Part shown: in pieces, positions 54,106 through 64,000 of the stretch
How the letters are laid out: every line of letters starts with the position of its first letter
Position numbering within the stretch: position 1 is the first letter of the stretch
From: Pollenia angustigena
Taxonomy: Eukaryota; Arthropoda; Insecta; Diptera; Polleniidae
Direction of reading: 5' to 3'
NCBI GenBank assembly: GCA_930367215.1
Contig: OV884059.1
Span: forward strand, 228,965,803 to 229,029,802
Length of the DNA: 64,000 nucleotides
Notes under the pieces: model-generated
The model's input: only the letters and a program-made list of their open reading frames with translations
The model's database searches: none
Told to the model about the DNA's origin: nothing
Made by a program: the position numbers and the translations under genes

Positions 54106-56204
54106 GCTGTAATTATCATGTTGCCTCCTTTTCTTTCGTTGTATTCTTTTCGTCAAGACTTTGTCTTGAAACCCTGAATACATTTGTTTATTATGTTTTT
54201 TGTCAAAAACAGTTGTTCCTTAACCGTCAAACCCAAGGCAAATTCGTAAATTGACAAACATTAAAGACAAATTAGATCAAAATGCACGGAGCAAAAAAAA
54301 GTCAGCTGATCTCTCGAGTTCACCTGTTGTGAATTTAAAGAAAGCTGCCAACATCTTTCTCGATGTCAGAAAAAAAGCTCAGCTATCTTTTCATTTCCAA
54401 CTTTTTAGTTAATTCGCCTGGGCTTAGCGTTTTTAAATACTTTTGGTTTTATGTATAGTTTTATAATTTATATTTCATTGCCAACATTGAATGAAATTAA
54501 GTCGACACTGAATAAATAAAATGATTTGACGCATTATTTATTTTTATACAGCAACAGTGAAGTCTAGTTAAGTGGAAAGTTTCTGTGTCCGTTTTTGGGT
54601 TAAAAGGAGAGTACAACTAGAAGTGGAGAGTGTACTTTAAGTTTTCCATTCTGTTTGAAACCTTTTGAATATTAATCTAAGACCCCATTTAGTATAAATA
54701 CAACCTGGGTCCTTGAGTAATTCAAATTTGATTTAACCACGTCCGTCTGTTTAAAACACGCTAAAAGAAAATAACAATATGTGTGTCAAACTGTTTCTAG
54801 TTCTCCTAAGCAGGATTGATATCCAGCAGAAGCTGTGCAGTTTGGAAAGAGTTATAAGTCTAAATGTGGATCAACAACCCCTCGAGAAAAAAATTAAAAT
54901 TTGGTAAAATAGAAACTAAGAAATGGTTCGCGGTATGCTAAGATTATTATTAAAATTTGTACGAAATGCTTTTATATGACTAGAAAAAATGATACTTAAA
55001 TAACTTACGATAAGCCCCATATAAAGCCCACTCCTGAAAAACACTTTAGTTCCCCTTAATAAATATAGATATTGTGGTAAAATATGGTCCAATTTAACTT
55101 TATATGGCTAGAAATAAATAACACTATTTGTCATTGGTCACATATATCGCGACCTTCCGAAAAGCACTTTAAAACGCATAAAGCGCTAAAAATTAGCACT
55201 ACTGTATCGTCTTTTGGTCCAAAATAAGATGTTTTACTGACCCCTCACCGCAAAAAAGCTTAAGCGACAAAAACACAATTTTACAGGAAAAGGTTTTTCT
55301 TATTTTATTACATACAAATTTCTTATGAAGGTTGTCGCTTAAGCTTAACTTTTTTTTTGCTATTAAATCGTAACGGTACCTTATGTGACCATCACATTTT
55401 AAAAGATGATGCAAGTGTTGCCAATAAATTCATTTATAAAAAAAGAACAAATAATTTAAAATTATGTCGCTTAAGCTATTTTGGGATAAGGGCTCGATTT
55501 AGCGAATATTCGCAAAGATTTTAAATATATTATGTAATTTATTAGTTAAAAAAACGATTAGAAGAAATATATTTGTGTTTATTAGTAGTAAAAAAAAATT
55601 GAAATAACATTTAAAATTTTTGTATAAATAATTTTTTGTTTACCAAAAGCTTTACAAGCCGTCTTGACTAGCCATTGTTGACGAACACAAGAACAAAAGC
55701 TTGTTGAATTAAGCCCTTATGACACTACCTTTTTGTTCATTGAATTGATATATAACTGATAGAAAGAAACAGTAAATGTTGGAAAGAGGAAACTATAAAA
55801 AATGTAAACAAATATTTTTTTTTTTAGTTTTTCTTTTGTTATGATTTTGTTTATTTTATTAAATGTTGTCAACTTTTTGTTTATGAGAAACATAAAAACA
55901 AAATAAACAAAAAGCGTTAAATCGTTAAATTTGCCCCTAAACCGTTGATTCAGCAACACTTTTAATATTTCAAACTTGAACAATTTTACATTTTTTTTGA
56001 CATAACTTAATTTCTATCGATTACTTTTTGAAAATTTTTGGCATATTGCTATTTATCTTAATACAGCTGAACTCCTTGCACTTGGTAAATTTTTCTGTTA
56101 CATTATATTTGCACTGTTCACCAGAACTTGACCCACAATTGTTAATGTTCATTGATGAGGGGAAAACGTGACATACGGCCATATAAAATGCAACAATAAC
56201 AATT
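54106..56204. other. Unassigned sequence with repeat traces
   Basis: 54610-54900 has motifs of the dispersed dipteran repeat (CCTTGAGTAATTCAAATT, TTTAACCACGTCCGTCTG). 55243-55362 is an inverted pair around AAGCTTAAGCGACAA. The rest is AT-rich without recognised features. No supported coding region. Confidence 0.4.
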
Positions 56205-56469
56205 AAAGCCTAGATTACACTATCTCACAAGTCTTACGTATTCCATAATACTTTGTGAGATAGAAATCTAATGAGTTTTGTTGCGACTGTCAAAAAATCT
56301 AATGTAACATGACAGTTTGTGTTCACACCATCACACAAAGTACAAACACTCACACATGAAATCAAATGCAACCCTGATCCAATGAAAATTACTATTGCTT
56401 AGAAATTTTTCAAAAAACGATGAAGTCGTATAGGATGTCAAACTTTTTTCACAATACTTTTCATTTTCG

Positions 56470-57284
56470 TGACACATTTTTTAGCTATTATCTTTTTGGC
56501 AACACTGGTTTAAACAGTTGACGCACGTTTCGTGTTTTGTGTCACTGTCAAACATCTTCAGTTTGGTCTATAATTTAACCATGAATCGTCTTACAAACGA
56601 ACAACGCTTGCAAATTGTTGAATTTTATTATCAAATGCGTGCTCTGTTAAGAAAGTTCATCGCGCGCTTCTTCCATTTTATGGTCAGCTCATTTTTGGCC
56701 CAATGGGTACGTTAATAAGCAGAATTGTCGATTTTGGAGTGAAGATCAGCCAGAAGCATTGCAAGAGCTACCAATGCATCCAGAAAAAGTCACAGTTTGG
56801 TGCGAATTATGGGCTGGTGGCATCATTGGACCGTACTTTTTCAAAGATGATGCGAATCGTAACGTAACTGTGAATGGTGAGCGTTACCGTGAGATGATAT
56901 CCAACTTGTTTTTGCCCAAAATGCAAGTGCTAGACTTGCACGACATGTGGTTTCAAAAAGACGGTGCCACATGCCACACAGCACGCTTAACGATTGACTT
57001 ATTGAGAGGCGAGTTCGGTGAACATTATATTTCACGTTCGGAACCGGTGAATTGGCCGCCTAGATCGTGCGATTTAACGCCTTAAGACTATTTTTTGTGG
57101 GGCTATGTTAAAGCGCATGTCTGTACACACATGCCCGCTACAATTGACGCATTGGAAGACAACATTGAAGCAGTTATTCATGAGATACCGGCCGAAATGT
57201 TGGAAAGAGTATGCAAAAATTGGACTAAGCGGATGGACCATTTGAGGCGCAGTCACGGTCAATCTCTCTTAAAAAATCACCCGA
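56470..57284 (+). mobile_element. Rosa-like DD41D mariner, copy D
   Basis: The right terminus is TCGGGTGATTTTTTAAGAG inverted, next to TA at 57285-57286. The left terminus is altered (GTGACACATTTTTTAGC), but the following 100 bases match copy C. The 3' end of the gene and UTR are deleted up to the terminus. It is nested in a MITE. Confidence 0.75.
56581..57270 (+). pseudogene. DD41D mariner transposase pseudogene (copy D)
   Basis: It starts MNRLTNEQRLQIVEFYYQ. As in copy C, the middle of the gene is missing between the helix-turn-helix and NKQNCRFW-type blocks. The frame 56759-57085 then gives WCELWAGGIIGPYFFKDDAN, VNGERYREMISNLFLPKMQ, WFQKDGATCHTARLTIDLLR and WPPRSCDLTP, where TAA interrupts just before the last catalytic Asp. 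A further frame (57095 onward) has GYVKAHVCTHMPATIDALED and MLERVCKNWTKRMDHLRRS. The extreme C-terminus is deleted. The spacing again indicates DD41D. Confidence 0.82.
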
Positions 57285-57369
57285 TATTAATGCAAAGTAT
57301 AATAGTGCAATCTAGCCTAACCATAATATGCATAGCCTTGCTTAAAAAAAACAAAACTAAAATAAACAA

Positions 57370-58310
57370 GTTAGAGTGCTATATTCGGCTGTGCCGAATC
57401 TTTGATACCCTCCACCGACAGTTCGAATGTTTAAGGAGTAATATCTGTATGATGTTATTATGATCTTAAACTGTGACGATTTGTTATTAATTATGGTTTA
57501 AGGCAACCAAACTGTTTTCCGGTAGAAGGGTTTATATGGGGCCTAGGGTAAATTATGGACCGATCATCACGAAATTTCACAGCGTCATTTCTAGTCCTTT
57601 AAAACTGTGACGTACCAATTTCTGTTATGATAGCATTATTAATTATGGTTTTAGGTGTACTGAACTGTTTTCCGGGAGTAGGGTTTCTATGGGGCCTAGG
57701 GTAAATTATGTACCGATCTTCACGAAATTTCGCAGTATCATTTATAGTCCTATAAAACTGTGACGGGCCAAAATTTGTTATGATTGCATTATTTTTTACG
57801 GTTTTAGGCGTACTAAACTGTTTTCCGGTAGTAGGGTTTATATGGGGCCTAGGGTAAATTATTGACGGATCTTCACGAAATTTCACAGCGTGATTTCCAG
57901 TTAAATAAAACGAATTGTTGCGAAATCTTATATCATTCTGTGCATTTTTCCACCATTTATGTTAGTTTTTGTTACAAAATTATCAATTTTTTTTAGGTGG
58001 TGGTTCCACATTTTGATTCATAGCTCAGATCCTATTGAACCGATTTTGCTGAATTTCAATCCCAAACTGCTTAGGATAACTACAAGCAATTTGACACCAA
58101 GTTTGTTGATTTCTTTTGAGTTTTTCGAAAGTGAGCGTGTTTTCAACAGACGGACAGACAGACGGACATGGCTAAATCGACTTAAAATTACTCAAGGACC
58201 CAGAATATATATACTTTATAGGGTCTGAGATGAATAGTAAAAAAGTTTCACACGGAATGACAAACTGAATATACCCTCTTCACAACTAATTGTGGTGGAG
58301 GGTATAAAAA
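57370..58310. repeat. Long dispersed dipteran repeat with three 153-bp units
   Basis: It begins TATTCGGCTGTGCCGAATC and TTGATACCCTCCACCG and ends TGTGGTGGAGGGTATAAAAA. Three direct units of about 153 bp (57450-57910) each hold TATGGGGCCTAGGGTAAATT and CACGAAATTTCRCAG. The later part has AGACGGACAGACAGACGGAC and TCACACGGAATGACAAACTG. It is non-coding. The 95-codon minus frame repeats because the unit length is divisible by three. Confidence 0.7.
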
Positions 58311-58735
58311 ACATTTGATTTCGTACGGAATGTTTTTCCTTACACAATATCGACAACAGCAGTCTTCATAAGCTCAATTTATGTGTTCACAAAAAATGGT
58401 TTGTTATTTGAACACTGCGATGGCTCGTGAAGACGTGGTGTTGAAAAGCTTAAATGTTTTTTCCAGGATTCCGAGAAATGCAAAATTGTTTTACAAATTC
58501 CCGGGAATTCTAAATTCAGAATAAAAAAGAAAAATTTATTTGTATAACAAACATCTTTTGATTAATGATTGTCTTATAATTCGATAAGCCACTGTAAAAA
58601 TTTAACCTCATTCAAATGGATTTTTTTATGCATTTGCTTCAACAACGTCATTAGTCAAAAATAGCAAATTTTGCTTTAACATCAATAGCGCAAAGTAATT
58701 CATTAATATCAAGATATTTTAAACTGAACTCCTTA
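58311..58735. other. AT-rich spacer
   Basis: Nothing recognised. Confidence 0.4.
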
Positions 58736-59644
58736 AGCTAAGATCCCACTATCGGCTCAAATAGAACAATCTGTGACGATTTTTATCGTGCTATATCGGC
58801 GCACATTTAAAAACATTGCACAATTTATTCATGGGTGGTCCCATTATCGTCGCACATTGTGACAATTTTTTTCGGTTCATATCGGCCAAAACTCAATTGC
58901 GACAATAATCGGTACAATGCGGTCACACTATCGTGCTATTTGGGCAAATTAAATCAAATGTTTTTGTTTATTTAGGTACTTGTTGGCAGACATAATTTTA
59001 CTTACGAAATTCGCAAAATTCTCCGGCCGAATATTAAATTATGTTTCTTAACAATTTTAAATAATATATTAATATACTTATGTCTGTATAATAAAAAATA
59101 TATTCAATTTCATTCAAACTTACTGCATTTGTTCTTTTTTTTTTTTTTGTAATTGTTGTTTTGTAAAAAGATGTTTACAAACCAGGGATGGCAACATCGA
59201 TACAACTGCAATGTTTCGGTTAAAGCGAATTGTTTTTTTTTTTCAGTTAGTAGTACAAATGTACTTTTTAACGTTTCAATACATCAATAATAGATAAAAC
59301 AAATGTAATTTTGGTACAATTAAGCTCAAAAAAGTAAAATTTTAGTAGCCAGTTTGTGCAATTTAAAAATTTCGTTTTGCCATCCCTTGTATCGGCGCTG
59401 ATTGGCGACTGTGATCGGCACACAAGTGGCCGATAAAAATCGGTACATATTAAACAATTTGATTGCTCCACATTGTGCAAAATAGTGTTCACATTATCGG
59501 CGCATCTAGGTTAATTTTGATTGCCCACAGTCAGCACAATTTCGGCACAGATTGTCGCATATTACAACATTTTGACCGTTCACACTATCGGCACATGAAA
59601 TACGCCAAAAATTGGTACATTGCGCCGATAGTGGGATCTTAGCT
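58736..59644. mobile_element. TTA-target MITE, AGCTAAGATCCC family, copy 2
   Basis: AGCTAAGATCCCACTATCGG occurs at both ends, inverted and perfect, with TTA on each side (58733-58735, 59645-59647). It is 909 bp and close to the copy at 18790-19672 along its length. The 67-74 codon minus frames in both copies are shared by descent and have no known motif. Confidence 0.85.
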
Positions 59645-59975
59645 TTAGATGTGAAAAAAAATTTTCTTTTCCCATTATGTTGTGTGTAAATTTTAAACTT
59701 TAAAGCCATTTCAAGTTAAACAAATATTTTTGACTTATTACGGTGTTGAAGCAAATGAGCGACATGTGTTTATATGCGATATTTGACATTCTATCAAGAC
59801 TCGTTGCGTTTTCTAGTTCAATCAGTTCAATGCAACACAGATGCACATGTGGCTACAAATAAACCAAAAATAAGGAAAAAGAGAAAAATAATTGTATTCA
59901 TCAAGGAGAAGTCGAAGGATGTGTATTGATTTCATTTAAAGTAAAATATTTGTTTAAAATTATTTTTTAAGTAAG
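59645..59975. other. Spacer
   Basis: Nothing recognised. Confidence 0.35.
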
Positions 59976-60270
59976 TCTGTGTTCATACGGCTCATGTCTT
60001 ATTGACATGATTGCTACTTTATAGGCGAGGGGGACGAGGGGAAAAGAAACGAGTACACATATGCATGTACTGTCTTTACGTTTTGCTTTTTCATTCGTTG
60101 TTTAATTTTGTTATTGTTTCAAATATCAAAAAAGCACACATGCATACGCACGACTATACAAAATAAAAAACTTGTCGTCAGCATGACATGAATCGTTTGA
60201 AAGCCAATTCATATTCAAAGAAGAAAAAGGAAGAATCTTGTCAATAAGACATGAGCCGTATGAACTCAGA
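59976..60270. mobile_element. MITE with TCTGNGTTCATACGGC termini
   Basis: Left TCTGTGTTCATACGGCTCAT and right TCTGAGTTCATACGGCTCAT (inverted), continuing GTCTTATTGACA, give about 30-bp termini. No target duplication was recognised. Confidence 0.6.
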
Positions 60271-60589
60271 CCAAAGACTATAAATATATAAAGATGTGCC
60301 ACTGCCATACATTGTACGGCCAGTGCTAAATTTGTCGTATGGCAGTACTACTTCTGCCCAGTGATGCCAACTTTTTGAGAGCAAAAAGCACTTTAAATTT
60401 CAAAAAAAGCACTAAAAAGCACTATTTCGAGCAAAAAAAAGCGTAAAAAAGCACTAAGCCATTTTTACAATTTAATTAAACACAAAACAAGTTGTATTCG
60501 GCTGTGCCGAATATTATATACCTCCAAAATTTAAAAAAAGGCGACGGCGTTGATGGGGACCATTTTCATTAAAGATAAAATAATAAATA

Positions 60590-61348
60590 TGGGCATTTCC
60601 CCAGGATGAAAAAATAAAATGTTGATTATTATCGTCTTTTATTGTTTATTATCAAAAAAAAATGTCTATGTTCTTATAAAAGAATGGTTTCCTAGCATAT
60701 CTGAGCTGTTTTACTTGAGGAAATTGGGCTTGAAACTGGAAAATTTTATAATTTCCTGTATTTTCTACTTCTAAAGACATTTTTATATACTTATTTTACA
60801 TGCAGGAAATATGTTATGTTCACACTCTTTCTTCATAATCTCTGCATTAAAATCAATTGTAAAAGGAGTATAAAGTTTTTTTTGTAAAGAAAATTTGAAG
60901 ACATTTATGGTAAAATGCATGGTGATAATAATAAAAAAAACATATGGAAAAATCGTACGTTCGCGATCCGTAAGTTCGCGACCTGTACATAAGCCAATTA
61001 AATAAAAACCAAGAGAGATATTTTATTTTGTAAATACTGGAAGGAGACCTACATTAATACACTTTTAAAATAAATTAATCACTTTTGAAAATTCCGTTTC
61101 GTTACGCAGATTTTTACATTTCACAACTGTCAGCCGAAGTTGACTTCTATTTTGCGTACGTTCGTGACCACACGCTTATAACTCTTATTATGAAAACTTA
61201 AACTCGATGAAATCCATCTTTTGTACTAAACATAGAGCTACCCAAATGCTATCGAATTGCAAAAAAATGCTAGGAAAAGTTTTGTTTTCTATATTATTTG
61301 TACATCAAAAGCGTACGAACGTACGTTCGTGACCCCAGGAAATGCCCA
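60590..61348. mobile_element. TA-target MITE with TGGGCATTTCC termini
   Basis: TGGGCATTTCCCCAGGATG and TGGGCATTTCCTGGGGTCAC (inverted) are flanked by TA (60588-60589, 61349-61350). Inside, CGTACGTTCGCGAYC-type motifs recur near 60955, 60975, 61155 and 61310. Nested in hAT copy B. No coding sequence. Confidence 0.65.
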
Positions 61349-61692
61349 TATATTTACATTTGTATATAAAAATTTTTAAATGTATTATTATTATCTTTAA
61401 TAAAAATAATATCATCCATATCATTTGGAGTATAAATTGGCCATAAAACTGGTAATTGCCAAAAATTTGCAATGACCTACTATTGTTTATAAAACTTAAT
61501 AACAGCATATAATTTAATAAACATCCTTATATTTTATCGTTTAAATAAATCTAAATTAAAAGCGTGCAAAGTTTAACAAAACAATTGGCTTATGATATTA
61601 TCCAATTATTTTAACATATGTACGCTTCTGAGTTTAGAACACACATAAGGTGTAAAATAGAAAAAACTTGTATGTTTTGATTTTGATACTTA

Positions 61693-62361
61693 TATCGATT
61701 TCTTTTCTGAGAAAAATATGTTACAGTATATACATGTAACATTTTCTAATGTTAGCTATAATCGCTCGAAGTGTTACATATTGTGCAATTTCAATAGAAC
61801 ACAATTACTGCTTTTATTTACAACTATTACACTTTCATCATTAATGTACTTAATAAGTGATTTTTAAAGCTATTTAAGCGGTTTCTGCACGTTATTACGG
61901 GTTGTAAACAAATATTAACATCACTAATGGCTTATAAAAATAAAAACGATTATAATATAAATAGACTTTTTATTTTTTAAATATTTTTATATTTTGTTTT
62001 AAAACAAATTTTTTACAAAATTAAGAGCGGTATGAATTATGACAAACAACGTAAAACATTTGTTGTACAAACAAAGTAAAACATTTACATGTTCTAAATT
62101 TTTGTGTTCGTTTGTACAAAAAATACAACTGTGGGAAAAATTTTCAAGTTCTTTTGTGAATATGTTGATGAAAAACATGCAAAACATGTTGCATATTTTA
62201 CCCTTACTTTAACTTAAGGTGTTCATACTGCCCTGTTCTACAACTTTGGTACTTTCTACTTTGTTTGTATTTCCAAACAGTTGTATTTTTTGTACAAACG
62301 AACACAAAAATGTAGAACATGTAACATTAATGCAACATTTTTCTCAGAAAAGAAATCGCCA
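61693..62361. mobile_element. TTA-target MITE, TGGCGATTTCTTTTC family, copy 2
   Basis: Termini TATCGATTTCTTTTCTGAG and TGGCGATTTCTTTTCTGAG (inverted) lie between TTA duplications (61690-61692, 62362-62364). It matches 45149-45742 in inverted orientation and additionally contains an internal duplicate of the GTGTTCGTTTGTACAAAAA block. Nested in hAT copy B. Confidence 0.8.
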
Positions 62362-63255
62362 TTAGTCAAACCTTTTTTCAATAGCACTAGAGAAGTGCAC
62401 AATACGTGGAAAACTTAAGCGCATGTAAAATGGCAGGTTACACAACGCTCGTTATAAAAGTATTTTCTGTCAGCTGTTTTTAATTTATTTAACACTTTGC
62501 ACGTTCCAAGCTACGTCTCTTTTTTTGTTGCGTTTTTTGACGGTTTCCGACTGCATGTTTTTTAACAATTCCTAATATTTTCCAATCCATGTTCTATTTT
62601 TGAAACAGTGTCTACATCTTTAAAATAATGTTTACCGAAATACATCGTTTTTATTACGATTACTAAAAATGTTGTCAACGCTAAAAAGTGCAACGTTTCG
62701 TAAAATTTCCAAATTGCTAGGAAGCCTAGCTCTAACCTCGTAAGTTTTTGGTAAAACGAATGTAACTTTCTTTTATCCCTTTTTTATCATTTGAAATCTT
62801 AAAATCTTTACAAGTTTTCTCAAAATTGTACACCAAATAGCTAAGTCAAATAAATCATCCTCTATTTGATCGTAGTTTTAAAATATGGTAGAAAAAAGAT
62901 ACAAATTGTAAAAAGCACTAAAGGCACTAACGAAAAATTGAAAAAGCACCAAGTTAGTGCTTTTTTTTAGTTTGGCACTATGGATAAAATTTTGGCGTTT
63001 TGAGGCATCAAAAAGCACCATAAATAGTGCCAAAAGCACTAAGTTGGCATCGCTGCTTCTGCCACTTTGATTTTTAGAGAACTCTGAGAGTAATAATTAT
63101 TACTCTCAAAGAACTTTCAATTCTCATTTATCAGCGTATATGTGCGTGTACGCGTGTGTGTATGTATGCACATGGCAAATCTAAAAATATATTTATATAT
63201 AAACAAACTAAAAGAAGTCTTGTTTTTTTCGTTGAAAACTGATTTAAGTAAAAAT

Positions 63256-63976
63256 AAGGGTATTCATTTCAATTTTTTTTGGTTGGAAAAATGGAAGAAA
63301 TAAAAATTACACTCTTATTGACGTGAACGGGATTTTTTTTTTTTTACAAACTGTCAAAAAAAATCTGTCAAATAATTCGTGGAAGTAATTGATATTTTTC
63401 GAGATGCCGAACAAAAGTGTTAAAATTGATTATTAAATTTAAAACGAAGTGATTATTGTTATTTTCATCATAATATTCGACTACAAACAGTTACTCAAAA
63501 TGGCGATTGTCTGCCAAAAAGTCGAGTATTTTATTAACTTCAGCTTCTGTCAATTTTTTTGACCCCATTTCTTTTTTTTAATTCTTTTTTAATAACTTTT
63601 TTCATTGAACACATATTTAATATGAATTGTTCTTTTTAAAAGATTAAATGAAAAATAAGTTATCTTTGAAATGTTGTAACTATAAAAAATAATTTTTAAA
63701 ATCAGAGTTGTTCAATTCAAGAGTTTATAAAAAGAGATGCAATTTTTCGTACTTTGTATTAAAAATTAGCAATTTTTTATGAATGGCAACATCATTTCGT
63801 TTGACGTTTAAAGGGGAAAATTACATCTTTTTATCCTAACTTTTTACACTTGGTTATAGTCTGATAAAAATGTAACTTTTGGTGGAATTTTTTTTCTTTT
63901 GGTTGTTGTAACAAAAATTACATTTTTCCACTTTTCCATTTTTCCAACAAATAAAAAAACTGATATGAATACCCTT
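63256..63976. mobile_element. MITE with AAGGGTATTCAT termini
   Basis: AAGGGTATTCATTTCAATTT and AAGGGTATTCATATCAGTTT (inverted), with AAT on both sides (63253-63255, 63977-63979). Both subterminal parts have TGGAAAAATGGAA. It contains no supported gene. Confidence 0.6.
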
Positions 63977-64000
63977 AATAAAACAAAAAGCTAGTAAAAG

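Larger units (their letters stand above)
56205..57320. mobile_element. MITE hosting rosa-like mariner copy D
   Basis: AAAGCCTAGATTACACTAT near 56206 pairs with TTAGGCTAGATTGCACTATT (inverted) near 57319. Removing the mariner would leave about 300 bp of MITE, including a CTCACAAGTCTTACG ... TTTGTGAGATAG pair. Boundary bases are approximate. Confidence 0.5.
60359..63055. mobile_element. 2.7-kb hAT-like element, copy B
   Basis: CAGTGATGCCAACTTTTTG and CAGCGATGCCAACTTAGTGC (inverted) lie between exact CTTCTGCC duplications (60351-60358, 63056-63063). Both ends match copy A (42371-43154) in inverted orientation, including ATTCGGCTGTGCCGAAT and CTAGGAAGCCTAGCTCTAAC. It is longer because of insertions (60590-61348, 61693-62361) and extra internal sequence. 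No transposase is encoded. Confidence 0.85.

Noticed and set aside
59268..59709. Minus-strand frames similar to 19296-19520
   Set aside because: Similarity is due to the two copies of one MITE family. The frames are not conserved beyond what DNA identity predicts and lack motifs.

Overview
This window looks like the nuclear genome of a cyclorrhaphan (schizophoran) fly of the blow fly/house fly type. The DNA is very AT-rich. It carries one insect cuticular-protein gene split over several exons, and the rest is dominated by transposable elements (TEs) of kinds typical of higher Diptera: a Jockey-type non-LTR retrotransposon, rosa-like DD41D mariners, hAT and pogo-like non-autonomous elements, TTA-target MITEs, tRNA-like SINEs and foldback elements. 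Everything here was read by eye. No database search, percent identity or folding was computed.

The only host gene recognised is on the + strand. It encodes a secreted cuticular protein of the retinin-like (CPLCA-type) class: signal peptide, retinin-like domain, then Ala/Pro/His/Gly-rich repeats. Coding exons lie at 17483-17723, 18075-18452, 32143-32230 and 32584-32653, with a probable 5-codon first exon at 13877-13891. Every junction is GT..AG and in phase. The third intron is about 13.7 kb and is filled with TEs.

Region by region: 1-3.4 kb is AT-rich with a mariner fragment, a pogo-like MITE (2669-3189) and a hairpin. 3.73-7.35 kb is a 3.6-kb foldback-like element with long inverted arms and a 746-bp palindrome inside. 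7.7-8.1 kb is a SINE. 8.26-13.26 kb is a nearly intact, full-length Jockey-clade retrotransposon with a 13-bp target-site duplication (TSD). 13.9-32.7 kb is the cuticle gene, with mariner, foldback, hAT, pogo-like and non-LTR remnants in its introns. 34-38.7 kb holds a SINE interrupted by a MITE and a 3.6-kb hAT-like element with its own insertions. 41.1-41.8 kb is a near-perfect head-to-head SINE pair. 42.2-46.8 kb is a Russian-doll stack of elements. 47.1-50.6 kb is a decayed minus-strand non-LTR element broken by a mariner, a plus-strand non-LTR 3' end and a 57-bp foldback miniature. 51.8-63.98 kb continues with a second pogo-like MITE, a SINE, tandem repeats, a second mariner copy, a second copy of the TTA-target MITE, and a 2.7-kb hAT-like element paired with the copy at 42.4 kb.

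Apart from the Jockey ORF2, no TE here keeps an intact enzyme gene. Most copies would depend on transposase or reverse transcriptase supplied elsewhere. Repeated clean TSDs (8 bp for hAT types, TTA for several MITEs, TA for mariner/pogo, 8-9 bp for foldbacks, 13 bp for Jockey) make many boundaries exact.
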